Assembly (NCBI RefSeq): GCF_000337595.1
Contig: NZ_AOIL01000018.1
Location: forward strand, 26,497 to 90,496
Length of the DNA: 64,000 nucleotides
Source of the DNA: Natrialba taiwanensis DSM 12281
GTDB taxonomy: Archaea > Halobacteriota > Halobacteria > Halobacteriales > Natrialbaceae
Direction of reading: 5' to 3'
Notes under the pieces: generated by a model
What the model saw: only the letters and a program-made list of their open reading frames with translations
Told to the model about the DNA's origin: nothing
The model's database searches: none
In this document: one piece after another, positions 56,797 through 64,000 of the stretch
How the letters are laid out: every line of letters begins with the position of its first letter
Position numbering within the stretch: the first letter of the stretch is position 1
Made by a program: the position numbers and the translations under genes

Positions 56797-57276
56797 ATGG
56801 AGCGAACTCGCCACTTCACGGCCACCGTTTACGTGGTGAACGACGGGGCGACAGCACTGCACGAACACGAGCACGTCGGGAAAACGATCCCGCCGACGGG
56901 CCACGTCGATCGAGACGAACTCCCCCATGAAGCCGGCCTTCGAGAAGTTCGGGAGGAGACCGGACTCGATCCGACGCTCCTCGACGACACACGATCAGTT
57001 GATACCCCCGGTGGTCAGGTACTCCCGCATCCCCGCCACCAGATGCTATACGATATAAACGTCCACGATGGGACCGTTGGCCATCAGCATATCGACCACG
57101 TCTACTACGCTACTGTTCCAGATCGCGATATTTCTCCCGGACCCGATGAAATGCGAGCGGATGCGTGGCACTGGTATACGATACCGAGACTTCGGGCGAG
57201 TGAACTCCCGGCGAACGTCGTCCGATTCGGCGTCGAGGCTATTCGGACGGCTGCCGATTCGGCTGAGTGGGAGTGA
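56797..57276 (+). CDS. Nudix hydrolase
   Basis: 159 residues. The Nudix box GX5EX7REVXEEXGX is complete: GHVDRDELPHEAGL then REVREETGL (about 35-57). Such enzymes hydrolyse nucleoside diphosphates linked to another group, using a divalent metal. Substrate unknown. The N-terminal ATVYVVNDGATALHEHEH is a typical first strand. It ends 154 bases before the esterase gene, with a clear TATA between. Confidence 0.88.
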   Translation: MERTRHFTATVYVVNDGATALHEHEHVGKTIPPTGHVDRDELPHEAGLREVREETGLDPTLLDDTRSVDTPGGQVLPHPRHQMLYDINVHDGTVGHQHIDHVYYATVPDRDISPGPDEMRADAWHWYTIPRLRASELPANVVRFGVEAIRTAADSAEWE

Positions 57277-57401
57277 ACTCGTCGCTTCTGGATTCCCTTT
57301 ACTCGGTTCTACCACCAGAACCGTCTCATACGGGTGCTCGTCGGAGGGCTGGCCGCGATACACGAGATGCCATGACACACGAGTTTCCGGAAGACGTACC
57401 G

Positions 57402-57407
57402 TTATGC
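57402..57407 (+). promoter_or_regulatory. TATA box of the esterase gene
   Basis: TTATGC lies about 27 nt before ATG 57431 and overlaps the next upstream in-frame ATG at 57404, favouring the downstream start. Confidence 0.5.
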
Positions 57408-57430
57408 CACGCGCCCCACGTCCGTTACGT

Positions 57431-58447
57431 ATGAGCGAACCGACGGGCGAAGCGGCCGACGCGAACGTCTCGGTCCACGAGGGCATCACCTACGCCGACC
57501 GCGAGGCCGGCGAGCTAGAACTCGACCTGTACCTCCCCGACGGAGAGCGCCCGCCGCTGGTCGTCTACATCCACGGAGGCGGCTGGATCGCCGAAACCCG
57601 CGATAACATCCCCGATCCAGAGCGCTACGCGGCCGAGTGGGGCTGTGCAATCGCCAGCGTGAGTTACCGTCTGGCCGAGGTTCCGGATGACGCCGGGCCG
57701 GAGATGCAAGAGATGTACGACCCGGCCAACCCGACTCCACGAGGGACGTTCCCCGCACACTTCGTCGACGTAAAGGCCGCGATCCGGTGGCTTCGAGCCA
57801 ATGCTGCGGAATACGGCTACGACGCTGAACGCATTGGGGCGTGGGGGTCCTCGGCGGGCGGCCATCTGGCCATGCTCGCGGGCGTCGTCGAGGATGTGAT
57901 GGATCTCGGAGCGGCGTTCGACGGTGAACTGAAGAAATCCGTCGCACCCGACACCTCGGGGACTGTACAGGCGGTCGTCAGCTGGTACGGTCTCACCGAC
58001 TTCACGTTCGCGGCGGACAACGCACCCGGCATTCCCTCGCTGCTACTGGGCGGCCCCGCGTCCGACCACCCGAAGCGGTTCGAGCAGGCGAGTCCCATTA
58101 CCCACGTCTCCGCGGACAGTCCACCGACGCTCCTGATGCACGGGCGAGCGGACGAGGTCGTGGCCGTCGAACACAGCCGGCGGTTCTTCGATGCGTTGGA
58201 CGAAGCAGGTGTAAACGCCGTCTTCTACGAGTTACACGACCGCAACCACGTCTGGGCAGAACACATCGAGGACATCGAATCCGAACGGGAAGCGATGGAC
58301 CTCCTCACGACCGAGCCGACGCCAAGCCAATCGGTGTACAGCGCAACTCACGTTGACGACGGTGGAACGCCGGATCCGCTTCTCGATACCACGTTGCCGG
58401 CTGGCCCGGCAGCGATCGAACAGTTCTTCGCCCGCACTATCAAATGA
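57431..58447 (+). CDS. Alpha/beta hydrolase, esterase of the HSL family
   Basis: 338 residues. HGGGW oxyanion motif (about 48-52), nucleophile in GSSAGG (Ser about 144), Asp in HGRADEVV and His in RNHVW complete a catalytic triad. Fits hormone-sensitive-lipase-like carboxylesterases or BD-FAE-type acetyl xylan/feruloyl esterases; exact substrate not known. No signal peptide, so cytoplasmic. ATG 57431 chosen by promoter spacing. Confidence 0.88.
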   Translation: MSEPTGEAADANVSVHEGITYADREAGELELDLYLPDGERPPLVVYIHGGGWIAETRDNIPDPERYAAEWGCAIASVSYRLAEVPDDAGPEMQEMYDPANPTPRGTFPAHFVDVKAAIRWLRANAAEYGYDAERIGAWGSSAGGHLAMLAGVVEDVMDLGAAFDGELKKSVAPDTSGTVQAVVSWYGLTDFTFAADNAPGIPSLLLGGPASDHPKRFEQASPITHVSADSPPTLLMHGRADEVVAVEHSRRFFDALDEAGVNAVFYELHDRNHVWAEHIEDIESEREAMDLLTTEPTPSQSVYSATHVDDGGTPDPLLDTTLPAGPAAIEQFFARTIK

Positions 58448-58571
58448 CGAATGACGAACCGACACACGCCCGCACCTACCGATTAGCTGTAGTGACTGCA
58501 AGCTGAGTCGACCATGGTTCAAATCTCACCGCCATCACTACCGCTCACGAGGAGATTTCGAAGCAAAACGA

Positions 58572-58644
58572 CGGGCGCGGAGGGATTTGAACCCCCGACA
58601 TCTTGGTCCGGAACCAAGAACTCTGTCCACTGAGCTACGCGCCC
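58572..58644 (-). tRNA. tRNA-Arg (anticodon CCG)
   Basis: Minus strand, 73 nt including the discriminator G. Acceptor stem GGGCGCG/CGCGCCC pairs fully; anticodon stem CTTGG/CCAAG encloses the loop TTCCGGA, giving anticodon CCG (codon CGG). The T arm has GGTTCAAATCC. No intron. 3' CCA is not encoded. Confidence 0.95.
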
Positions 58645-58743
58645 CCGCTCTCTCCTACGACAACCGCCGCCAAAACGATTCCCTTTTCGATTCTTCTATC
58701 GCTATCACTGACTATGTTTGACAGTCACACGCTGCCCGCAGAA

Positions 58744-59067
58744 TCAAATCGTGGATTCCGTATTGAAAACGTCGCTCGTCCCCTCGGCGACCGTCCCGGG
58801 CTCCGCCAGCGAAATCTCGACCGTCTCTTCGGGCTGAGAATCGGCTCGTACAGTGACGTTCCGACCGTGATAGTTGAACTCGAGGCTCGTAAATCCGCTA
58901 CTCGACTCACAGAGCGAATCGAGCATATCCGGGTCGATAACGTCATAAAGCGGCTCGAGTTCAATCGGATCTGTCCCGGATTCGCGGGCGACAAGGTCGA
59001 CGATAGCCATACTTGGTCGTTGATCCGTCACCGTAACTTCCATCGAACGTGCACACTGCGAGTTCAT
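58744..59067 (-). CDS. HalOD1 output-domain protein
   Basis: 107 residues. IVDLVARESGTDPIELEPLYDVIDPDMLDSL followed by FNYHGRNVTV is the HalOD1 pattern (PF18545), a small haloarchaeal domain thought to act as an output module of signalling proteins. Stand-alone copies such as this have no known function. ATG 59067 or 59043. Confidence 0.82.
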   Translation of the reverse strand: MNSQCARSMEVTVTDQRPSMAIVDLVARESGTDPIELEPLYDVIDPDMLDSLCESSSGFTSLEFNYHGRNVTVRADSQPEETVEISLAEPGTVAEGTSDVFNTESTI

Positions 59068-59431
59068 AACTGATGCTGTGGGTGCCGGTGATAAAGAAGG
59101 TGACCCAATATTTCAGGCGGCGGAGTCAGGAGAGAACGATTGTTCAGAATACGCGACCGAATATCGCCAGATAAGCGGCTAAAACCGCCGATGATCGAAC
59201 ACGGATGGAAGGAACAGATGCTGTACAGATAAGAGAGAAGACATATATTGGCTGAAAAGCGGCTATTACGGAGTGATTTTGAACGGTGGTTCTGAATAGC
59301 GAGTAGTAATGGGGCACGGCAGTCAGTGGCTGAACTCAGTGCGGACTGTAGCACCAACTGCAACGAGTGACACGCCGATCGCAGAGTCGTCGTGCGATCG
59401 GGTGTGCAGTGACTTGCAGCGACTACTGGAG
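59068..59431. other. Intergenic region between HalOD1 and gnd
   Basis: About 364 bases, AT-rich around 59190-59300 with a TATATATT-like stretch near 59241. No gene was recognised. A 31-bp stretch around 59398-59428 resembles 22610-22640 (26 of 31 by eye), possibly remnants of a repeat. Confidence 0.35.
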
Positions 59432-60331
59432 TCAGTCGCGCCGAGGGACTTCGTGTCGGCCGAAGCCGTACCGGAGGCGGCTGGCGAGTCGTCGCGAGAA
59501 GCGGCCGTCGTCCGCGCGTGAGCCGAACCGTTCGGAGAGTGCGGTGTAGATGAGCGGTAGCGGGACCTCCTGTTCGAGGGCTTCCTGGACGGTCCAAGTG
59601 CCGGTAGAGCCGCCTTCGATGCGGTCTGCGACGGTGCCGAGGTCAGTGCCTTCTTCACGGAACGCTTCCTCGCAGAGTTCGAGAAGCCACGAGCGGATCA
59701 CCGCGCCGTTGTTCCAGACCGAGGCGACGGACTCGAGATCGAGGTCGTATCGGCCCTCGTGGAGGAGTTCAAAGCCTTCGCCGTAGGCTTGCATGAGCGC
59801 GTACTCGACGCCGTTGTGGATCATCTTGACGTAGTGACCGGAGCCTGCGGGGCCCATACGCTCGTGGCCGTCGGGACCGGTTGCGACGGCGTCGAAGACG
59901 GGTTCGAGTTCGTCGTAGGCCCAGGCCGGGCCGCCGATCATGAGCGAGAAGCCGAGTTCAGCGCCGGCGGGGCCGCCGGAGGTGCCACAGTCGAGGTAGG
60001 CGGCGGGGCAGGCGTCGGCTCGTCGGACGGAGTCTTCGAAGTAGGAGTTGCCGCCGTCGACGACGATGTCCGTCTCGTCGAGGTGCGGGTCGAGTTCGTC
60101 GAGCGTTGCGTCGACCGGTTCGCCGGCGGGGACCATGAGCCAGATGCGTTTGTCGGTGCCGAGGCGGTCCGTGAGATCCGAGATAGAATTGGCGGGTTCG
60201 GCCCCGGCGTCGGCGGCCGTTGCGACGGCTTCGGGATCGAGGTCGAAGGCGACGATGTCGTGGCCTGCCGCGAGGGCACGTTCGACGACGATCTGTCCCA
60301 TACGTCCGAGTCCGATGACGCCCAGTTGCAT
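59432..60331 (-). CDS. gnd: 6-phosphogluconate dehydrogenase, decarboxylating (YqeC type)
   Basis: 299 residues. NAD(P)-binding motif GVIGLGRMG (4-12), the substrate block DGGNSYFEDS and DCGTSGGPAGAE, and the catalytic Lys-Glu region HYVKMIHNGVEYALMQAYGEG. It is the short form used by haloarchaea for the oxidative pentose phosphate pathway that supplies ribulose 5-phosphate and NADPH. ATG 60331 (MQLGVIGLGRMG) is preferred to the longer open frame upstream. Confidence 0.92.
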   Translation of the reverse strand: MQLGVIGLGRMGQIVVERALAAGHDIVAFDLDPEAVATAADAGAEPANSISDLTDRLGTDKRIWLMVPAGEPVDATLDELDPHLDETDIVVDGGNSYFEDSVRRADACPAAYLDCGTSGGPAGAELGFSLMIGGPAWAYDELEPVFDAVATGPDGHERMGPAGSGHYVKMIHNGVEYALMQAYGEGFELLHEGRYDLDLESVASVWNNGAVIRSWLLELCEEAFREEGTDLGTVADRIEGGSTGTWTVQEALEQEVPLPLIYTALSERFGSRADDGRFSRRLASRLRYGFGRHEVPRRD

Positions 60332-60526
60332 AGCGGACCGTCCGCGACGGAGTGAGGTAGGGGTTGTGGTTTTCGTGGCTTCGGAGGGTAGTGAGTGCTG
60401 TGGGTGAGCGTCCAATGGTGGGAGCTAACTCACAACCGGGGGCCACACTGTGTCGAGAATTACGCGCCCGCGATTGCGTCAGGTTCACTCAGGCCGTACT
60501 GATCGGTGCCACCTCAGACCGTACTG

Positions 60527-61024
60527 CTACTGCAGCGGCTCCTTGAGATGCGCCCAGCCAATGGCGTCCAAGACGATGAATCGATCGTCGTAGTGGACGT
60601 AGACGCCGTTGTATTCGTGTTCCGTTCCCTCGTGGTATGGCAGTGAACCGCGAATCGTATCGACGACGGACCAGGCACCGTCGCGTTCCAGCGTAACGTG
60701 TTCCCATTCCTCACGTGCACAGCGCCGGATCGCACGGTTGATCGCCCGCCGTGCACCGGGGATCTCGTCGAGTTGACGCGAAGAGGCGTCGACGATGGTG
60801 GCATTAGCAGGGACCTCGTCCGGGTCGATGATTCGAGCACCGAGGTTGGCCTTCGAGCGAGCCGTCGAGTTCTTCGAGCGGTTCGAACTGAGCACGTAGC
60901 CGGCGAGGGCTGCCGTGCCGACGGCGAGCAGCGAGAGTGCGATTCCTTTGGTGCCACTCCTCGCGACGGTTGTGTTCGCCTTTGCGCCCCCGTTTCCAGT
61001 TCTGTTCCCAGTCCCCCTGAGCAT
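60527..61024 (-). CDS. Membrane-anchored protein, unknown
   Basis: 165 residues. One membrane helix (about 28-46) after a Gly/Thr/Asn-rich start, then a folded domain (about 55-165) with WSVVDTIRGSLPYHEGTEHEY and YVHYDDRFIVLDAIGWAHLK. No family name recognised. Orientation suggests the domain is outside or inside depending on the helix, which cannot be decided. Confidence 0.68.
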   Translation of the reverse strand: MLRGTGNRTGNGGAKANTTVARSGTKGIALSLLAVGTAALAGYVLSSNRSKNSTARSKANLGARIIDPDEVPANATIVDASSRQLDEIPGARRAINRAIRRCAREEWEHVTLERDGAWSVVDTIRGSLPYHEGTEHEYNGVYVHYDDRFIVLDAIGWAHLKEPLQ

Positions 61025-61111
61025 GGGAGTATCTTACAGTAACCGACTAAGTATCTTTCGCAAGAATGGTAGTTCCACGATCGGTTCCCGAGCCGACGAG
61101 TTCGAAAACGC

Positions 61112-61582
61112 CTACAGAGAGATGCTTGCCGCCAAGTTCGTCGTGATCGCCCCGCCGACGACGAGCAACGCGATTCCGACGAGCGCAGCCGCCCGATACA
61201 GTCCCAATGCATCGGCCGCGGGTTCGCGAAGCTTCTTTCCGTTGAGGCCGCTCTCGAGTCGTTTCGAGCCGATTTCGACGAGGGTGGCAAGCAACAGCCA
61301 GAGCGCAACCATTAGCAGCACCAGGTGTCCCCTGGTCGAGCCGAACAGACTCTCGGACGTGTACCGCGCCTGTGCGAGATGGCCGCCCGTAAGCAACAGG
61401 ACGAGCGCGCTGACGCGCGAAATCGTCGTCAACTTGCCGGCGATCGCCTCGAGCGGCTTCGTCGTATTGAACTCGCCGTCGCGAGCGAGCGGCAACACGA
61501 CGAACGCGACGTAGAAGACGCTGCCGGCCCAGAGTGCCCCAAAGACGAGATGGAGGGTCTGCGTAACGAACGTCTCGACCAT
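61112..61582 (-). CDS. CopD-like four-helix membrane protein
   Basis: 156 residues, four membrane helices. The opening VETFVTQTLHLVFGALWAGSVFYVAFVVLPLA resembles the CopD/PcoD and DUF2269-like small membrane family often annotated as transporter or copper resistance protein. No conserved copper ligands are obvious besides His11, so copper transport is not asserted. ATG 61582. Confidence 0.72.
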   Translation of the reverse strand: MVETFVTQTLHLVFGALWAGSVFYVAFVVLPLARDGEFNTTKPLEAIAGKLTTISRVSALVLLLTGGHLAQARYTSESLFGSTRGHLVLLMVALWLLLATLVEIGSKRLESGLNGKKLREPAADALGLYRAAALVGIALLVVGGAITTNLAASISL

Positions 61583-61654
61583 AGTACTCTCTCGGAGACT
61601 GGAGGTATCAGGGTTCCGACTTGCGGCGGGCCGGCTGCTTGCCACTGGCGCCAG

Positions 61655-62215
61655 CTACTCGAGCCACTCCCAGTCAGCGGTCCACCGGATCAATCGCCGT
61701 CGAAGAAGCGCATAGGCTACCGAGACGCCGAGACCGCCGAGCACGACGGTCCTGACCCAGCCGTCGAAGACCACGAGGGCCGGCAGTGCGAGGACGAACG
61801 CGAGAACGGCATCCTCCGGTGCACCGTCGTATCGGATCCACCGCTTCGGACGGAGCCATCGACCGCGAACGTGGTCGTAGACGGCGCGTTCGGTGCGGTT
61901 TCGCCAGGGATCCATCTCTGGTCCGCCGCCGAAAACGTCGCTCGCGGCGTGGAGCCAGGCTGCGGCGACGAACGCGGCGATGGTCAGCGTCGCCGCTGTC
62001 GGCGCGTAGAACGCGAACGCGACCGCCAGAACGACCCCGACGAGTCCGACGATCGGGAAGTGAAACGTCCGGCGGTGAGCGAGCGGCAGATCAAAATCGG
62101 GGGCAAGACCGCCCGCGAACGCACCGAGTGCGAGCGGCGCAGCGAACTCGGGCGCGAGGTATGCGAGAGGGGACACAACGGTGAGACCGGCGAACGCGTG
62201 CGTCGTCGCCATCAT
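61655..62215 (-). CDS. Metal-dependent hydrolase-like membrane protein (YdjM type)
   Basis: 186 residues, four to five membrane helices. The pattern TTHAFAG (His6), GGLAPDFDLPLAHRRTFHFP and WLHAASDVFGG matches the YdjM/LexA-regulated membrane-bound hydrolase family (PF04307), whose Asp and His residues may bind a metal. Substrate unknown. Start at 62215 or the adjacent ATG at 62212. Confidence 0.8.
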   Translation of the reverse strand: MMATTHAFAGLTVVSPLAYLAPEFAAPLALGAFAGGLAPDFDLPLAHRRTFHFPIVGLVGVVLAVAFAFYAPTAATLTIAAFVAAAWLHAASDVFGGGPEMDPWRNRTERAVYDHVRGRWLRPKRWIRYDGAPEDAVLAFVLALPALVVFDGWVRTVVLGGLGVSVAYALLRRRLIRWTADWEWLE

Positions 62216-62282
62216 CGGGTGTGATCACCGGCCATACCGGTGGTTCGACGGACGGCACCAAAAGTGGACCGTCCGGCGGTCA

Positions 62283-62774
62283 TCAGCTGCTCTCGCCGAT
62301 GTTCTCGCCCTGGTAACTGCCGTCGTAGGTATCCTCGTGATTCGCCTCGGCGAACACGAGCTGGGCGATCCGCGCGTCGCGTTCGATCTCGACGTCGTGG
62401 TGGACCTGCAAGAGCCCCTCGCCGCGACCCTCGTAGCCGGCGTCCCAGACCGCCGTATTGAGCATGCAGGAGTTTCGCATCAGCGACGAGCGGGGATAGA
62501 CGAATCCGATGTGGCCGTCCGGAATCGCGATTTGCTCGTTGTAGCGCGCGACGTACGCACCCTCGGGTAGATAGTACGTGTCGGGCGCTTTCTGCTCGAG
62601 TTCTTCGAGCGGGCGGGCGGCTCGGTCGCCGATCTGCTTGCCGTCCCGGCCGATCCGGCCGGGTTCGAGCTGGTCGAAGACGATGTCGAGGGTGAGGTCG
62701 ACGCCGTTAGGTTGGACCTGTTCGGGGGTCGTCGGCGAGACGTGATCCGCAACGAAGGTACCGGAGCGAAACAT
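62283..62774 (-). CDS. dUTPase / dCTP deaminase family protein
   Basis: 163 residues. PRSSLMRNSCMLNTAVWDAGYEGRGEG is the shared core of trimeric Dcd and Dut enzymes that keep uracil out of DNA. By eye, the Glu that dCTP deaminases carry after this block is replaced by Gln (GLLQVHHDV), which favours dUTPase, but this alignment is uncertain. Normal length for archaeal members (about 160-200). Confidence 0.88.
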   Translation of the reverse strand: MFRSGTFVADHVSPTTPEQVQPNGVDLTLDIVFDQLEPGRIGRDGKQIGDRAARPLEELEQKAPDTYYLPEGAYVARYNEQIAIPDGHIGFVYPRSSLMRNSCMLNTAVWDAGYEGRGEGLLQVHHDVEIERDARIAQLVFAEANHEDTYDGSYQGENIGESS

Positions 62775-63082
62775 GATCGTATAGCCGAGAGATAGCGGTA
62801 TCGGGAAAAACGTGTCCTTTCGAGTCAGCCGACAGGTGACGCGGTTCGAGAGTACCGGTGATGCAGTTCGAGACCGTGTTCCTCACGGAAACTGAGCACG
62901 CACGAGTTCTGTGCGCGTGGAACAATTACTCCCGATCTAACCTCCTCCGCGCAGCACTGTCTACGTCTGTAGTTATAGCGCAAGAATTGCTCGAAAACTG
63001 CGCGCATGGGCGTATCTAACACGGTCGATCCTCAAGGAAACACGCTGGATTTATCAGGACGGACGGCCGAGATTCGGATGCT
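62775..63082. other. Divergent intergenic region before aconitase
   Basis: About 308 bases between the dUTPase-like gene and aconitase. No gene seen. It holds the aconitase promoter at its right end. Confidence 0.4.
63050..63055 (+). promoter_or_regulatory. TATA box of the aconitase gene
   Basis: TTTATC centred about 30 nt before ATG 63083, giving a very short leader. Confidence 0.4.
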
Positions 63083-64000
63083 ATGGGACAGACTCTCACC
63101 GAAAAGATTCTCGACGACCATCTCGTCGAGGGCGATCTCGAGACCGGCGAGGAAATCGGTATCGAGATCGATCAGGTACTTACTCAGGACACGACCGGAA
63201 CGATGGTCTGGCTCCAGTTCGAAGCGATGGGACTGGACGAGGTCCAGACCGAAATCGCAGCCCAGTACTGCGACCACCAGACCTACCAGTTCGACTTCAA
63301 GAACACTGACGACCACCGTTTCCTGCGTTCTGCAGCCGGTAAATATGGCGCTTATTTCTCTCGCCCCGGCAACGGTATCTGTCACAACGTTCACCGCGAA
63401 AACTTCGCCGCACCCGGCAAGACGCTGCTCGGCTCCGACAGCCACACGCCGACCCCCGGCGGCCTCGGTGAACTCGCCATCGGTGCCGGCGGCATCGACG
63501 TGACCGTCGCAATGGGTGGCGCACCCTACTACATCGAAATGCCCGAGATCGTCAACGTCCGTCTCGAGGGCGAACTCCCCGAGTGGGCCACGGCAAAGGA
63601 CGTCATCCTCGAGATGCTCCGTCGCCTCTCCGTGAAAGGCGGCGTCGGCAAGATTCTCGAGTACACCGGCCCCGGCGTCGAGACGCTCACCGCACCCGAG
63701 CGGATGACGATCACGAACATGGGCACTGAACTCGGCGCGACGACGTCGATCTTCCCGACCGACCACCAGACCGAGGACTACCTCGAACGCGTCGGTCGCG
63801 GCGACGAGTTCACCGAGATCCAGCCCGACGAGGACGCCGAGTACGACGACGAGATCGTCGTCGACCTCTCGGACCTCGAGCCGCTGATCTCCCAGCCGTC
63901 GATGCCGGACAAGGTCGTCCCGGTCCGCGAAGTCGCCGGCCAGGACGTCTCCCAGGTCATCGTTGGTTCCTGTACGATTGCTCAGATCGGAAGAGCGTCG
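63083..64000 (+). CDS. acn: Aconitate hydratase, 3' truncated at the window edge
   Basis: About 298 trustworthy residues of an enzyme usually near 650. It isomerises citrate to isocitrate in the TCA cycle. MGQTLTEKILDDHLV, FSRPGNGICHNVHRENFAAPG and LLGSDSHTPTPGGLGELAIGAGG are typical of archaeal aconitase. The reading ends in VIVGSC then TIAQIGRAS instead of the expected GSCTNG, i.e. it is broken right after a cluster cysteine. The last 17 bases match an Illumina adapter, so the break is a data artefact and not a mutation. Start ATG 63083. Confidence 0.93.
   Translation, partial: MGQTLTEKILDDHLVEGDLETGEEIGIEIDQVLTQDTTGTMVWLQFEAMGLDEVQTEIAAQYCDHQTYQFDFKNTDDHRFLRSAAGKYGAYFSRPGNGICHNVHRENFAAPGKTLLGSDSHTPTPGGLGELAIGAGGIDVTVAMGGAPYYIEMPEIVNVRLEGELPEWATAKDVILEMLRRLSVKGGVGKILEYTGPGVETLTAPERMTITNMGTELGATTSIFPTDHQTEDYLERVGRGDEFTEIQPDEDAEYDDEIVVDLSDLEPLISQPSMPDKVVPVREVAGQDVSQVIVGSCTIAQIGRAS
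63984..64000 (+). other. Illumina TruSeq adapter sequence
   Basis: AGATCGGAAGAGCGTCG is identical to the first 17 bases of the standard TruSeq universal adapter read-through. About six bases before it (63978-63983) also do not fit the expected aconitase codons. The contig end should be trimmed at about 63977. Confidence 0.95.

Noticed and set aside
58513..58527. GGTTCAAATC resembling a tRNA T arm on the plus strand
   Set aside because: The flanking bases do not pair and no acceptor or anticodon stem can be formed.

Overview
The window is a high-GC chromosomal piece of a halophilic archaeon (class Halobacteria; a member of the Natrialbales is a reasonable but unproven guess). The evidence is the acidic proteome, Tat-lipoprotein signals, archaeal TATA boxes about 26 nt upstream of start codons (leaderless transcripts), a complete archaeal A-type ATP synthase, PAN with a C-terminal HbYX motif, pyruvoyl arginine decarboxylase, a class III pilin, and several families known only from haloarchaea (DUF7096, DUF5811, DUF6276, HalOD1).

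Layout: 1-6.2 kb holds etfA, a substrate-binding lipoprotein translationally coupled to a chemotaxis transducer, and a polyprenyl diphosphate synthase. 6.2-14 kb holds a DUF373 membrane protein divergent from a radical SAM protein, a lipoprotein, then a surface cluster (membrane-anchored HTH protein, secreted DUF7096 protein, type IV pilin) and a quinone-type methyltransferase. 14.2-26.4 kb is the ATP synthase locus atpHIKECFAB, then an acyl-CoA synthetase, a small membrane protein and a zinc ribbon protein, then atpD and a DUF6276 gene. 26.4-41.2 kb is mostly housekeeping: DUF5811, pdaD, pan, an ABC-2 exporter, pepF divergent from an M28 peptidase, truA, a Tat lipoprotein, a nucleoside hydrolase and two regulators. 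41.2-44.2 kb is an accessory patch: an 81-bp palindromic repeat, a small operon (DUF1059, OsmC, an ArsM-like methyltransferase, two membrane proteins) and a 110-bp inverted-repeat element. 44.5-52.3 kb holds a sulfatase-like protein, a beta-propeller membrane protein, an ATP-grasp ligase with a long Ser/Thr/Asn insert, and a P-type ATPase that has lost its usual CPC motif. 52.3-64 kb holds a cupin, a lipase-maturation-factor/DCC gene pair flanking the second palindrome copy, a PD-(D/E)XK-like protein, a Nudix hydrolase, an esterase, tRNA-Arg(CCG), HalOD1, 6-phosphogluconate dehydrogenase, small membrane proteins, a dUTPase/dCTP deaminase and a truncated aconitase.

The last 17 bases (63984-64000) match the start of the Illumina TruSeq adapter. 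They fall inside the aconitase gene just after a cluster cysteine, so the final ~20-25 bases should be treated as artefact.

No CRISPR array, rRNA, complete insertion sequence, phage or clear defence island was seen. The best candidates for new biology are the palindromic element family, the CPC-less P-type ATPase, the ATP-grasp protein with its insert and neighbours, and the unassigned PD-(D/E)XK-like protein.
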